A program made the position numbers and the translations under genes. Below are positions 48,346 to 59,881 of a stretch of DNA of 64,000 nucleotides, one piece after another. Under the pieces are notes generated by a model, which made no database searches, had not been told where the DNA came from, and saw only the letters and a list, made by a program, of their open reading frames with translations. This DNA comes from Marsupella aquatica (lineage: Eukaryota > Marchantiophyta): the NCBI GenBank assembly GCA_973895155.1, contig OZ316896.1, forward strand, positions 12,400,001 to 12,464,000. The letters run 5' to 3'. The stretch's first letter is position 1. Each line of letters starts with the position of its first letter.

Positions 48346-49973
48346 ATATGGGCGGTGGAACACAAGGGCATAGGGCTCATCATAGGGCCCTAACCTATGC
48401 CCTTGTAAATTTACATCTTTAGTGATAGTCCTTAAAGCTGATAATCATAATCATAATCATATATCACATTTGAGCTCATTGATTTCCAGGATTGGCTTAT
48501 TTGATTCGGCCCAGCTACCTTCCGAGGGTGAAATTTCAGTGGCAACTGGCAAGTGGGCAAAACATCGAACTGACTCTCTCCGGGTATTCGTCCATGTGGT
48601 CATAATATTTACTTATGCCTACCCACGGATACATATTAAAGGTTTCAGGTCCCAAAGTCACAAGATCCAGAAAAAACAGAAAGGTCCACCGCAGTGGCAC
48701 TTGCCCTCAAGCTCAACATAAAGAACAATTGAGTACAACAAACGGACAACATGCGTTGCCTATGCACGAAAAAAGAACGATGAGACTTTCGTAGAGACAT
48801 GAATTACATATATTCATGAATCTCTGCCTCGATACTGCGACGTCACATCGCAGACCTCCCTCCTGCGGTCCTGTAAGCCTGATAGAGTGGGCCCTTCTCA
48901 CACAGAACTCAAATACATATCCAGCAAGTTTCACATTAACGAGATATACGAGGACAGAATTGCTCATTGCTATGGAAGCCAAGACGGTAATGGTGAACCG
49001 AACCGGTGGACGAAAAATCAACCAATCTTGACCAAACATATTTCAACTAGGGGAGGATTGATCTATCATAAACGACAACGCCACCTACTCAATGTGTACC
49101 CATGAAGACCCCACACAAAATTAGCATTCAGGTCAAAACTTCTTCCCTCCAAATTAAGAGGGACATTAGATAAATGTTACACCCATATACAATAGATATC
49201 AGATATGGTCATTCCGGCGGCACTTGACACCTTGCTGCCACCTGTGATGAGGTTCAACACCTAGATTACTCTGAGAATCTTGATACTATAAGTTGCGGAG
49301 GTCATAATCTACCCTTGGGAACGTGAAAACCTGACCTCACATAGTGCAACTCTCTTCAGCAGAAGGCTAACAAATGGAGAGCTCCAAGACTCTACAAAGA
49401 TAACCAGTCCACCCTGTACCTTCGAACCCTATTTCAGCATATATGCACATGGTGGAGTACATGAGGGGGAAGCTTGTCAGATCCAGCCCCTATCGACAAA
49501 ATATTTCTGGGGGCCTTCGTCACCACGGCTGCTAGCTCATAATTACATTGTATAGTGCCCACTCTCCGACCTACTTGAAACAAGTGCCAGACTCTCACAG
49601 GGTCCCGAAGCATGCTACCAAGTCTCAACATTTAATCACACACTACCCTGACCAGTTAAAAATGTTACCAAGTATACATCGGGTTCACCTCTATATTGAC
49701 TTGGCTAAAATCAAGGGGATACCTGCATTCCCACTATGTCAGCGACTGGTGTCGCGGCAATCACTGTCTGCACTCTATGTCCGTGATAAACGACCTGCAA
49801 AGGTTTTGTTGATCACAGTTTCGAGTCAAAAAATCCAACTTGGGGCTGCTCGTCAGGATCGTCGATTGCACGCAGAATGCAGGAATGTTACAGAAGAAGC
49901 TCTGGTAAATGAGAGTGATCCCAACTACCGAAAAAGCAGGGCAAATCACTGAGATGAAGTTTGTTATGCCCCT
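48346..49973. other. Spacer downstream of the PRR gene
   Basis: No gene is supported. The part next to 49974 should hold the PRR 3' UTR. The + frame at 49548-49952 is tail-to-tail with the PRR gene but has no recognisable domain. Confidence 0.4.
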
Positions 49974-52900
49974 TCAATCCGCCACCTCAACACTTGGATC
50001 GTATACAGGTTGCCGAACAAATTGACCTCGCACACGTGGCCTCTGCTCTGCAAGTCTTTTTCGACTCTGATATCGCACCTGCAAAAGGAAATTAATGCCA
50101 CTTGTTAGAGGAGGCAGTCAGAGGAGGCACAACTTGATGTGAACCGACGTAACCTGTAAAGAAACTAGCCCACTCAAATTGAAACATAGCAATCGGGCTG
50201 ACCTTCTTTTCAAAACATCGATCCTTCCTCTTTTGCCTGAACTTGTTAAGGGCAGCTTCTCTTCGATTGAACCGACTTTGCTCGTGATTATTGACAGCAC
50301 AATGAGGAGGTCCAGCAGAAGCGTTTCCGTGGATAACAGCACCGTCGGCCACATTCTCTGCAGGATTGACGGCTGCACTACTGTGTCCATGTTGGTTGTA
50401 CATATTATTACTGCCTGACCCACTACCATTGACACTTCCATTGCCATTGCCGGTACTTCCATACCCATTACTACTCCCACTCTGCCAAGTGTTTCCATCT
50501 GCCATGTTTGATGAACCACACCCGGGAGCTCCAGATGCCTGGTTTATCACAACCTGGTCATCTTGTTGAGATTGCGCAGAAGGTTGACCAAGACGGGTAT
50601 GGGCCTGCTGTTGTTGATGGTGTGACGAATGATGGAGACCCTGCTGTTGTTGTTGTTGTTGTTGTTGGTGGTGATGATGTGACGAATGATGAGCAGTGTG
50701 TGAACCGGGGTCATGACCATGAGGATGATAAAACACTTGCCCTCGGTCGGACAAGTGCGTACCTGCGGTGGCCCATGGAGGTGCACCAGAGTAATAAACT
50801 TGATGCATCGCCTGTCCATGTCCATATCCCGTGGGCACGCTCTCGTAAATCATTCCCCGAGGAGGGAGGGGATTAGAGATAGGACGACCTTGGCCGGACA
50901 TAGGGGAGACTGAGACAGCCTCATCCTTTACTTGCTGAGAGTAACTTTCAGGAATGGAAGAGCCGACCCTAGAAGACCCCAAATCTTGACCTTTTCCCTT
51001 GTGGGATGCTCTCGGATGAATTGCCTGAGGGTTAGAAGGCCCCTCTCCGCTACCTTTTGAAGACCCTGCTCGGTCCATGGGCATCGAGAAGTACGCTTGC
51101 CCATTACTGCCAGACCCGAGTTGATCAGTCGCCGGAGAAAGCGAATGTGTCCCATACGCAGCTCCAGCAGGATACCCAGAGAGCGAGAGAGGGGTGCCGC
51201 CCGGTATTTGCTGTATCGTTGTACCGTTCGTGCTATACCTGGAATGAAGAAAACGGATGGTCAGCAACCTTCCAGAATCTGATAATTCTTTGCTCAAGTT
51301 GTGCAATCAAATGCAAACTTTTGGAACCATTCTAACAATTGATATCGTGTGCCGGATGAAGAAAACAGCTTCGAAAGATCTAATAATATGAAGCGCACCA
51401 AACAGGCACCTCAATCTGATCAGGACGAATGATCCGCTGGCCAATTACACGAAACAGTACCTCGAAAACGCAGAGCCACCGGAATGCCGGAGAACCCGTT
51501 TCTCGTTGCCGTCATCGTCACCGGCAGCACGCGGTCGTTTCAACGATAGTTCCAGCAGCGGAGGGGAATTCGAGCTTGTCACACACTTGTCGTTCGCAGG
51601 ACTGTTACTTGCTCCTCTGTCCGAACCTTCCGCCCCTTCACCGCTCTCGACTCCGTCATCAACATCCTCGTTGTTTTGAAAAGTAATCCCACCGATTAAG
51701 TCGATCGCTTCTCCTGCATCGGAATTGCTCCTCTTGTTATCGCTGTTGCCACTTCTTAAAGGCGAGTCGTCTTGTCTAGCTTCGGCAGCGGCTTGATTGT
51801 CGACTTTGGGGGATTGCTCCATGTCCAGAGAAGAGGACCTTCGAGTGGCCATCTCCAGGTCCTGACCCATTTGATTATCTGTACATGAGACAGAGTACTA
51901 AGAGTGGGCACAAAGAAGGAACAGGCCGGCACTAACGAAATTGAGCAGAACCATCGTAGATGAAGTACGAATATCAAAGTCGATTATCGGAGCATCACAA
52001 CCCAATGGAGTATACTTGACTAATTGCGAAGGTCAGGCCAGGAACCCTTTCCAACCTCGAAACCAACCCAGTGACACAGAATCAGATGAATCAACCTGGT
52101 ACGAGAAAGATGGCGGCCAAGTAAAGGATCAGTAGATAAGGACTTACCAGACTCCTTTTGCAAAGAGGTAGCCTGACTCTCCTTGACGTCAGGTTTATCT
52201 CTCTTTTGCTTATGAAAACCGTGAACAACAGCCTGTACAACGCACGATCAAGTTACGGTGCTTGTTAGATGCCCGTCGAGCTTCATATGCCACTAGACAT
52301 ACTAGATCAGAAAATCGCATGCAAGACGACCCGGTGCATATTCTCATCGCCAGATTCTTCCAGAATCGAGTTAAGCGTCTGCACAAGTAAAATCCACCTA
52401 TCTCACTGAGAGCTCACGTGAGCTGTGCTAAGTGCATGGAGACCTTTCCCAAAATTTCTAATGGATGAGCAGAAGGCAGATAACAGAATCAGACACTGAA
52501 ACTCACTTGTGTGCCACTGCCATTATCACTCCCACCCCGCACGTTCAAACCACTGCTGTTATCGTCGCTGCCATCGTTACTGCCAGTGTTGTTGCCCGAT
52601 CCGACTTTGCTCTTCTGGCGCCCAACTTTCACCCCGTTACCACTGCCACTTCCTCCACTACCGCTGCCGCATGACTGAACAGACACAACAGCACAATCGT
52701 GGAATAAGAGATCCATCAACCACCTTCTTGTCCGTAATCATTACTCACTACGAGTCTACGCCACTGACAATTAAAGTTTCGCTAGACAGATAGAGATCAT
52801 GGATACGTAAATGTTCAAAGGTACAACCCCTTGTGGCAGCAAGAGGGATACTTACGCTTTGGCACCTCCACACATGCTGCCACAAATTTTTGAGCTCGTT

Positions 52901-54642
52901 CTTCCGGACAGGCTTCACGAGGAAATCGGCGGCTCCCTTCGATAGACATCTAAACACTATGTCGAGAGAGTCGTGGGAGGACATCACTGCAAGCAATGGA
53001 TCCCGGTCAATACCTTCAACAGCTGCGTTGCAAGTATTATACCAAGACACAAGCGCGCAAGAATCACGCCAACCTCCACATTCAATACTCACGAACCCCT
53101 CAGGATTGTAGGAGCTACTCCACAAGATCGCTGCGACTACCTAGCGAGGGATCTATGAACTCAAGCCAACCCAAAACCTCCATTTCTACAGAGAACCAGA
53201 GCATGCAGGGTGGCCAGGAGCTTACTAATGACGGGGATCCTTTTCGCCGATTCGTTACTCATAATCTTGGATAGTAAGCCGACACCAGAAAGGCAAGGCA
53301 TCACGACGTCAGTTAAGACCAAATCGAAGTGGTTGTTGGGATCCTCCAACATCTCCCAAGCTTGCATCCCATTTGCAACTGCTGAAACTGCAATAATTCC
53401 ACCAAATCGAGAACACATCAGAACTTGGACATCACAGGATTGCATTCCACTTGCAACTAATCGAGTGCAATTCCAGATACGTCAGTTCCTGAGAAACCAG
53501 ATCCACTCTGTTTCAACCCAGAACACATGGAGTCAGCGTACGGGCATCGGACGTGGACCAAGGGACCATCTCGTAATATATCGCCGGACAAGCAATCAGC
53601 AAACAGCTATCACACCGCGTTGCAAACAGAAATGCAAGACAGCCCGCTAGGCAAACGGTAAAAACTGGTCTAACAGTACCAAGGTGAGGACCTCGCTACC
53701 AAGAAACGAAAGTGGCACTTCGCATGGACACATGCCTCAAAATTAAAAGAGGAACCTTCCCGCTGAAAGACCCTTCACTTCGGAAGCTGGATACCAACCA
53801 CATGAGAACAGGCCACAATGCTAAGCAAGTACGAAGCAAAGCCTGTAACCCAGGAACCGGCTGTCTGACTTCGGGTCCTGCCAGGGCACCGAGACAGTTT
53901 GGAGCAAAACGGGGACAAGGGTAAACAGAGGACCGGAACAGTATCTCTGAAGGCTCCAGTAAGGAAACCAAGACATACCTTCATAACTGCAGTTGCGGAG
54001 AAGCGCGCAAACGACTTGCCTCGTGGAATCATCGTCTTCTGCTAGCAACACCTTGATATTACTCCGTGGGAGGAAGCTCTCCCAGCCAACAGGGGAAACG
54101 GGGCTCTGGGCTGGTGGCTGGGTGTTATCTTGCTTTGGCTCCTTTCGCTGCTGAGGTAACTGTTGTGCTGCAGAGGTTTGTTGCTTATGTTGTTGCTGCT
54201 GATCCTGCTGTTGCTGCTTACGGCTAGGCTCTGACAGCACTTCAACGACGGGCCCATCGCCCTCAACCATATCGTCCTCCGGCTCCTCGTCTCCGTATCC
54301 CTCGGACGAAAGTGCTTCGACCTTCCTACTCTCTTTAGACGGTAACCTCGCCTCACGTTGCATGCCATGAACGGAAGCATCGTGCTTAACCGATCCCGGG
54401 CGACCTTTCAAGGCATCCTTAAAACCTGTCGTTAGATCTGCAGTTCCTCTGTTATCTTTCTCAGAATCCACCACATCTCGTCCCTGCTCTCCCAATTCTA
54501 TCTCCATGGCCTCCTTCCAGTGCCCGCCCTTGAAATGGTCCCGTTGCGGAGGCCCCACATCGAAGTCAACTTGGAACCTCTTTTCGGTAGGAGCTTTCAG
54601 TGGCCTGGACTCGGTCTCGCCCTCGCTCAAATCTGCAGTCAT
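49974..54642 (-). CDS. PRR7: Pseudo-response-regulator-like protein (PRR7/PRR37 type), receiver + CCT
   Basis: Nuclear transcriptional regulator of the circadian clock family. The eight-exon model is 53979-54642, 53226-53387, 52856-52986, 52507-52674, 52148-52232, 51461-51878, 50203-51238 and 49974-50078; all are in frame, giving 922 residues. The receiver runs from about residue 188 to 312: acidic pocket Glu202-Asp203, phospho-acceptor Asp248 in LTDVVMP, Ser278 and Lys300 in [11 protein letters not shown]. The linker has Gly/Ser/Asn-rich stretches, DLEMATRR, an EAR-like [14 protein letters not shown], and a His/Gln-rich run. The CCT domain (about 867-907) spans the last intron: [20 protein letters not shown], then [28 protein letters not shown] and the linker order favour the PRR7/PRR37 clade. 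A probable acceptor lies 13 bases inside the start (CTGCAG|ATTTGAG); if it is used, the leader is spliced and translation starts later or upstream. Confidence 0.92.
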
Positions 54643-56104
54643 CAGAAAACTGAATGGACGCCTCTACGGGAAGTAGAAAACTACCAGCTGATACTTAGCT
54701 GAACAGGAAGAAAAGTTGCAGCTACCCTGTCGAACCCTGTCCAACACTAAACCGATATCGAGGAACTCCTCTTGAACTGCGTCGCGTTTCTCGGGACATC
54801 CGCTACCGCTCTGATCCCGCCCAATCTCAGTCCCAGACCAACCCAGAACACTTCGAAGTGGAGGCGTCAAGCTTTACGAACCTTCTAACCTCCCGTGGCG
54901 GATAATTTCGTCCCGAGTGCAGATGAAGCAGGGGCTCGACGGTAGTCCTAGAGGGTACCCGTCGATTTCAATGGTGTTCGTGTTCACGACTGCTCACTAC
55001 CCCCAACAAACTCGAAGAAGAACCGTTCAGACTTTGGCCTTGAAATAACCTGCAGGAGCGACACGCCTACGATGGGCGGAGAGTCGCTGAAGTCCGAGAC
55101 GAACGACAAAACTACAATGACCTCCACACCAGACTGAGCTCGGTCAAATCAATCGACTTCCACGGCAGAACTCATCAACCACACAACTCGCATGCATTCG
55201 CCGTAGAACTTGTCACAGCCAACAAAGCTTGTACAACCCTTTGCAAGCCAAATCCCTCCAACCGAAACACCAAATCCTTCTCCACTAGTCAATCAACCGA
55301 CAACAGTCACGGAAACCGCCGATTCCACCACACGCCGGACGAGGCGAACACTCGAAGTCGATCCAAACCCGCGAAAAGAACGAAACCAAGACGATCAAGA
55401 AGGCGCCGAGCCCGGCTGCAACATCAAGTTTCTTCGACAAATCTTCCGCGTACAATCGTCAACACTCTAGCTACCTCTACCACCACTACTCCACCACCGT
55501 CAAGACGAGTTCGGCTCACGACAACAAGTTTCGTCAACACATCTTCCGAATACAATCAATCAAAGACCGGCGCATGAAGCATTCCTTCGCTTGAACAGTC
55601 ACACCGGCGTCGTTGCCTCAGAGAGATGGAGAGGGAGGAATCGAGGAGAAGAGAGCAGAGGAAAATCGAAGCGGAACCGTCAATGTCGTGAGGCAAGCAA
55701 CCTCTCGTGCGGCGTCAGGGTGTGAATCATCGATGTTGAATATGTGTAAATCGTCTACTCCAAGGGCAGAGGTTGCGGGAGGGCCTGAGGCGCCAGGGAG
55801 GCAGGGGACTAGGGAAGTCACGGACGGGAGCGAGCCACGGAGGCTTGGCGGAAATAGATCGGCCGTGGACCTAATCCAGCGCTCTCATTGGTCCAGAAGC
55901 GTTCAACTCTGGTAAAATCTGCCACTGGCAAACCTTAACAGACGCCATGACTGGCCGGACCCCTAATATCATTCTACTTTCCCCCTCGCCAAATCGATTT
56001 CGTGGCTCTCAGCACCCGGCACACCTCAGTCTTGCCTCCCAGCCCTCCGTTCGGAGCCACGCCAGCATTTCCTACCATATGCTGCCTTCTCATTGGCCCG
56101 AAGC
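54643..56104. other. Probable leader and promoter of the PRR gene
   Basis: A GC-richer spacer upstream of the PRR start. A likely 5' UTR intron runs from a GT at about 54725 (minus-strand CGACAGG|GTAGCTG) to the acceptor at 54630. CCAAT boxes (ATTGG on the + strand) appear near 55888 and 56092. No coding gene is supported. Confidence 0.4.
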
Positions 56105-57870
56105 TCACGTACCAGCTAAAGATTTTTCCGTGGCCGATCCGATTTCGCCCATTTCCCGCTTTTTGTTACCGTAACAGAGACTTAGGGTTTGGCTTACCGT
56201 CTGGTGAAGGTTTCCGTCATACTTGTTTATTTCCATAATATCCGGTCTGACATGACATAATTCCTCCTCGTAATCCACATTTGTACTGGCAGAAACAAGA
56301 ACGGCAGCATTCATTTTCAGCTCTTGTGTTCGATCATATCTGGAGTATCCACTATTTGTATGGTGACCACTAATCATCATCCCCACTTCGTCAGGCACTC
56401 CTCGGGCTGCCATGCGAGTTACTAGAGTGGATCTTCCACTGCGGTTTGAAAACAGGTCACGAGGCAATCCAACCACACTCAACATATTACTTAGCCACTT
56501 TCCAGCCCGTTCCTGTGCAACCTTATGCTTACGATTGTACCACACGTTGCTCACAGGGTTAGTAATGGGCCCCAAGAAAAGGTCTGGTTTTGTGTCACCC
56601 TCCAGAGGAGGCAAATGTCGCAAATACTGTTTCAAACAAATGATAAAATCAATCTCATAACTGTAAAACGATTTACGGAATTGTTCTTCATTGTAGCGAT
56701 CAAGGGAGTACGAATTGTTCTTGCTCTCTCTTTCTTCAAAACTGCAAACAAACTGAAATCCAGTCAGATATCAAACAAGCTGAAATCCAGCAAGAAAATG
56801 ATAAACAAAAACGTCCTATAGAGCCTACGACACTTACTGCACATACTCTCGTCCCTGCTTGTCACTACACAGCCGAACATCGTGTCTCATCAGGTTGTAC
56901 AACTCCGAGCCACCTCGAATCCCCAGCCGAACCAAGACAAAGAAGGCAAGACGCTTCTGGCATCCATGGGGGCTGGTTATTTGATGATCTATATCTGCTA
57001 GAACTGCGGTCTCCATTTCTTCCGTAATTATTTCAGCCTGTGAACAATAGGATATAGACATCAGAAACAAACATAAAGAACTCAACAATATAGAAACGGA
57101 TCAAGAAACCTGGCAATAAACTAGAAACAAATAAGAGAACTTACCTTCTTTCGTTTCTTGTTCACTCCCTCCCGTGCTGATTTCTTGACTGCAGCTTTCA
57201 GTACCATTCGAGTCTTTGCAAAAACGGGATGAGAGTTGATATTGAACCCTTTCTCGATCAGATTACCTTGTCCTCTGACAGACCTGAGATCACTTGCACG
57301 TCTAATGATACGGTTGAATGCATTCATCATGTTCATTAGTGTTGAGGAAGGATACGTGTTACCATCAACCTTGACAGCCCTGGAGAAAAGGTTACTGAGG
57401 AGCAAATCGAGCATGTGTAACGGTAAGTCTCCCAAGAAAATTGACGTATCCCAATTCAGGGCAGCACGTAGCGAGTCAGCATGTTTCAATGCCCATCGAT
57501 CATTCTGGTCCGATGGGAGTTTCTCCTCCCCTCTCCCAGCATCAGCTAGCATTTGATCTGGAACCGATCGTAAACCAGGTATGCTCAGCGAAAGAGAGCT
57601 CACCTCCGAGCTTGCTTCACCAAGTGACTCTGTTGAAACCACAGACACAGGGACATCATAAACCATTTCCATGTCAATCTCCACGCCCATAACATCCTCG
57701 AACTCGTTAAAGAATAGCGCATCTACATTATCTTCGTCCGCACTCAGTCGATCCAAACTCGCATCCTCATTCACATCATTCACTGCTTCACTTCCTGCCA
57801 TAACATGAATTAGACCCGCAATTATGATTGAATATGATGAAACAGGATCAAAAGCTTCCAGCAGAGTCAT
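56105..57870 (-). CDS. Crypton-like tyrosine recombinase (QRICH1/ZMYM-related)
   Basis: A DNA strand-exchange enzyme of the eukaryotic Crypton/DUF3504 group. Exons are 57145-57870, 56838-57037 and 56105-56741, with introns of 107 and 96 bp, all in frame; 520 residues from ATG 57870. The SAM-like core-binding region is around NTYPSSTLMNMMNAFNRIIR (about residues 180-240). The catalytic domain has Arg283 in LGIRGGSELYNL, then YVHFEE, WY in NVWYNRKH, Arg412 in NRSGRSTLVTRM, His435 in SGHHTNSG and Tyr444 in SRYDR. Arg409 replaces the usual first His/Lys of box II. All key residues remain, so the enzyme may be active. The first 140 residues are acidic and unrecognised. The last 30 codons overlap a 96-bp direct repeat. 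A further exon at 57928-58117 joins in frame, giving an alternative N-terminus. Confidence 0.8.
56170..56265 (-). repeat. 96-bp direct repeat, copy 1 (3' end of the recombinase gene)
   Basis: Runs from CGTAACAGAGACTTAGGG to ..CATGACATAATTCCT on the + strand. It matches 58483-58578 at all but a few positions and lies in the same orientation. It codes for the C-terminal part of the recombinase (..LCHVRPDIMEINKYDGN..). The minus strand of this copy contains ACG|GTAAGCC, a possible donor site; in copy 2 the GT is changed to AT. Confidence 0.9.
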
Positions 57871-57927
57871 TCCATTGATGGAGTTCGAATGATTCTGAAA
57901 CAATGAAACACAATCTTAAATATAAAC

Positions 57928-58117
57928 GTAATGCCAGGAAAGGATATCGCCATCGAGCTTCAATCTTCTTTGATCCATTTGAAATCATCTCCGCAAGTTG
58001 ATGATTGTCCATCACAAACAGAACCCCGCCAATCAAAGCAAGGACGCCTCGGCAGCAGCTTGCACTCCCGCTCGCGCCATCGCCAGCAGCTCGTGCCATC
58101 CACAAAAACACAAACAT
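57928..58117 (-). CDS. Candidate first exon of the recombinase gene with ASCH-like motif
   Basis: From ATG 58117 the frame encodes 63 residues and one base, ending at a weak donor TTAC|GTTTAT. The acceptor GGCAG at 57795-57797 joins it in frame to the recombinase (exon 2 would then start at 57794), for 558 residues in four exons; the implied intron of 133 bp is like its neighbours. The encoded VLFVMDNHQLAEMISNGSKK followed by IEAR resembles the opening strand and helix of ASCH domains (the 'GKKTIEvR' type motif). Only about the first 30 residues of such a domain are present. The exon and the domain match are both inferences. Confidence 0.35.
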
Positions 58118-58199
58118 CGAGCACACAGAGCACAGTATCGAATGATAGAAAGCAGCAGCGTGTCGCCGCCTCCTCAAAATACCTAAACTGAAAACCTAT

Positions 58200-58480
58200 G
58201 AAACGTTGAATGAGCAGATTGAGCCCGTAGCGCTTCGCTTTGCCCCTCGACTATTTTGATTCTCGCCCAGTTCTCTCATTGGTGCACCGGCTATTGGGAG
58301 TCGCCAAATCCTAACCCTCCGTTACGTCGGGTAATGACGGTTCAGATCACCCGTTACCGGGCGTAACCTGCGCTCCCAGGTTCTTCCCGAAGGTTTCCCG
58401 GCTCCCGCCGGTCAACCTTCTGTCAGAACTTGGTCGCCCGTTACACCCTGGTAACGGCTGACTAAACCCTCATTACCCTA
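58200..58480. other. Probable promoter region of the recombinase gene
   Basis: GC-rich, with CCAAT-type boxes (TCTCATTGGTG near 58276 and CTATTGGG near 58292) and many GTTAC/GTAAC words (about 58320-58490), several arranged as short inverted pairs. No gene seen. Confidence 0.35.
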
Positions 58481-58482
58481 TA

Positions 58483-58578
58483 CGTAACAGAGGCTTAGGG
58501 TTTGGCTTATCGTCTGGTGAAGGTTTCCGTCATACTTGTTTATTTCCATAATATCCGGTCTGACATGACATAATTCCT
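58483..58578 (-). repeat. 96-bp direct repeat, copy 2 (upstream of the recombinase gene)
   Basis: Same orientation and nearly the same sequence as 56170-56265. It encodes the same C-terminal peptide within a short frame (58478-58675, -), whose upstream part is unrelated to the recombinase. It is therefore a detached fragment of a recombinase tail, not a second gene. The two copies enclose the whole recombinase gene. Confidence 0.9.
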
Positions 58579-58680
58579 TACTGAGTTTCATAATTGACTT
58601 ACGGAATGTCATAATGGGCCTATGGAATGTAATAATCCGCTTACGGAAATAGTACGTTCTTGATGCAAATGGCATATTCC
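58579..58680. repeat. Short repeat of 'cataat..cttacggaatg' phrases
   Basis: Next to copy 2 of the direct repeat. Three to four imperfect copies of a unit near 'acttacggaatgtcataatg' follow one another. Confidence 0.5.
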
Positions 58681-59133
58681 GTCCATCCTTGACAGGTGTC
58701 CATCCAATTTGAATGTTCCATCCACACAGTCTGAGTTCAATTTAATAACTTGATTTTGGTAAGATATTTTGTCGTATGAACTCCATGGATACAGCGGTGG
58801 ACAAGTACAACACTTCCCAAATATGGGACTTCACAATTTCTCTCCATCACATTTGCTTCCGATGAGTAGCGAGCAGCGTTGCAACTCACTGTCCTATGCA
58901 TATTTTTGTTTGAGGACTCAAAAATACACTCCATTACAATACAGTAGTTGTATTACTCAGGTCGAAAGACCATCACAGCGTTCAGTAATCTCTGAAATTT
59001 GACATTTTATTGAAATCAAAGGGATCATTAGATCATGAATCCTGTGATAAAATTGACGGAAAGAAACAATTGATCATCCAGGAAACTCATGGATTGAATC
59101 TTGCTATGCAAAAACTGAATCTCCTGAATCACA

Positions 59134-59524
59134 TCAAGTCTCCTTCTTCGGATCTTTATTCTCCTTATCATCCTTGACAATAAAGGTGATAGTGCAGTTC
59201 TCAAATCTATTCCCTGAGAGACTATTGCCAACAGAAATACTAGAACTACTAGTGCCTCCACTGAAAGTTCGAGCTGAAAATTCTGGATCGTTCTTGGCAA
59301 TCCCTGATATCCAGTCGATCTCATCAAATTTCTTGTGCCACTCAGCCATCATCCGCTCCTGGTCTATTGTGTCAACAGGTTCAACTGTTTCAAGTGCTTC
59401 CTGTAACAGCAAACCACAACAAGGTATGAATACAAGAGCAGAATAAATGTAAGGTGTGGATACAAGAGCAGAACAAACACTGAAACAAACTACGAACCTG
59501 CTTGCCTTTCTTTGTCTGACTCAT
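59134..59524 (-). CDS. Small acidic protein of 97 residues, function unknown
   Basis: Two exons, 59498-59524 and 59134-59400, joined in frame at AAGCAG|GTTCGT and TTACAG|GAAGC. The protein begins MSQTKKGKQ, then has an acidic helical stretch (TVEPVDTIDQERMMAEWHKK), a Ser/Gly-rich linker (FSGGTSSSSISVGNS), a hydrophobic strand RFENCTITFIV and a charged tail ending KKET. I do not recognise the family. It lies 1 kb upstream of the recombinase on the same strand and could belong to the same mobile unit or be an ordinary gene. An upstream exon-like stretch (about 59650-59770, frame EVSKQFVEEKVVGNSGQLK) ends at a good donor but would reach a stop in the 59530 exon, so it is more likely leader or a separate frame. 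Confidence 0.45.
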
Positions 59525-59881
59525 TCCTCATCCACTTTACTGCTGCTTGATTCCTGTCACCAACAACAAGAGTATTAAGCCTCCAAACCGGACAAAAACC
59601 AGATAACAAATACAACACAAATATCTAAACATAAGAGACCAGCATACCTCACATCGTGGGCTGATAACTGAAAGCTGCAGATTTGGTTTCGAGCTGATCT
59701 TTTCAATCAGAGGTTTTAACTGTCCCGAGTTTCCAACAACCTTCTCCTCCACAAATTGCTTGGACACTTCTATCAAGGCGAGGAAACTAAATATACACGC
59801 TGTTGAGTCAATTCGTACCCTTACGCCACGCCGTCGGGCCCTCCAGGTTTCCTGTTGGCGACCCTGTATATTGAGCTGCAA

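Noticed and set aside
50366-50876. Plus-strand frames opposite the PRR exon 7
   Set aside because: Antisense shadows of the His/Gln- and Ser/Gly-rich coding sequence.
54664-54870. Minus frame upstream of the PRR start (..EEFLDIGLVLDRVRQG)
   Set aside because: It has a good donor but no ATG and an in-frame stop just upstream, so it is more likely 5' UTR than a coding first exon.
57848-57927. Continuation of the ASCH-like frame past 57928 to its stop
   Set aside because: Overlaps the recombinase frame in another phase; the residues after the proposed donor show no domain similarity.
58478-58675. 65-codon minus frame sharing the recombinase C-terminus
   Set aside because: Only the 96-bp direct repeat is shared; the upstream part is repeat sequence, so it is a fragment and not a gene.
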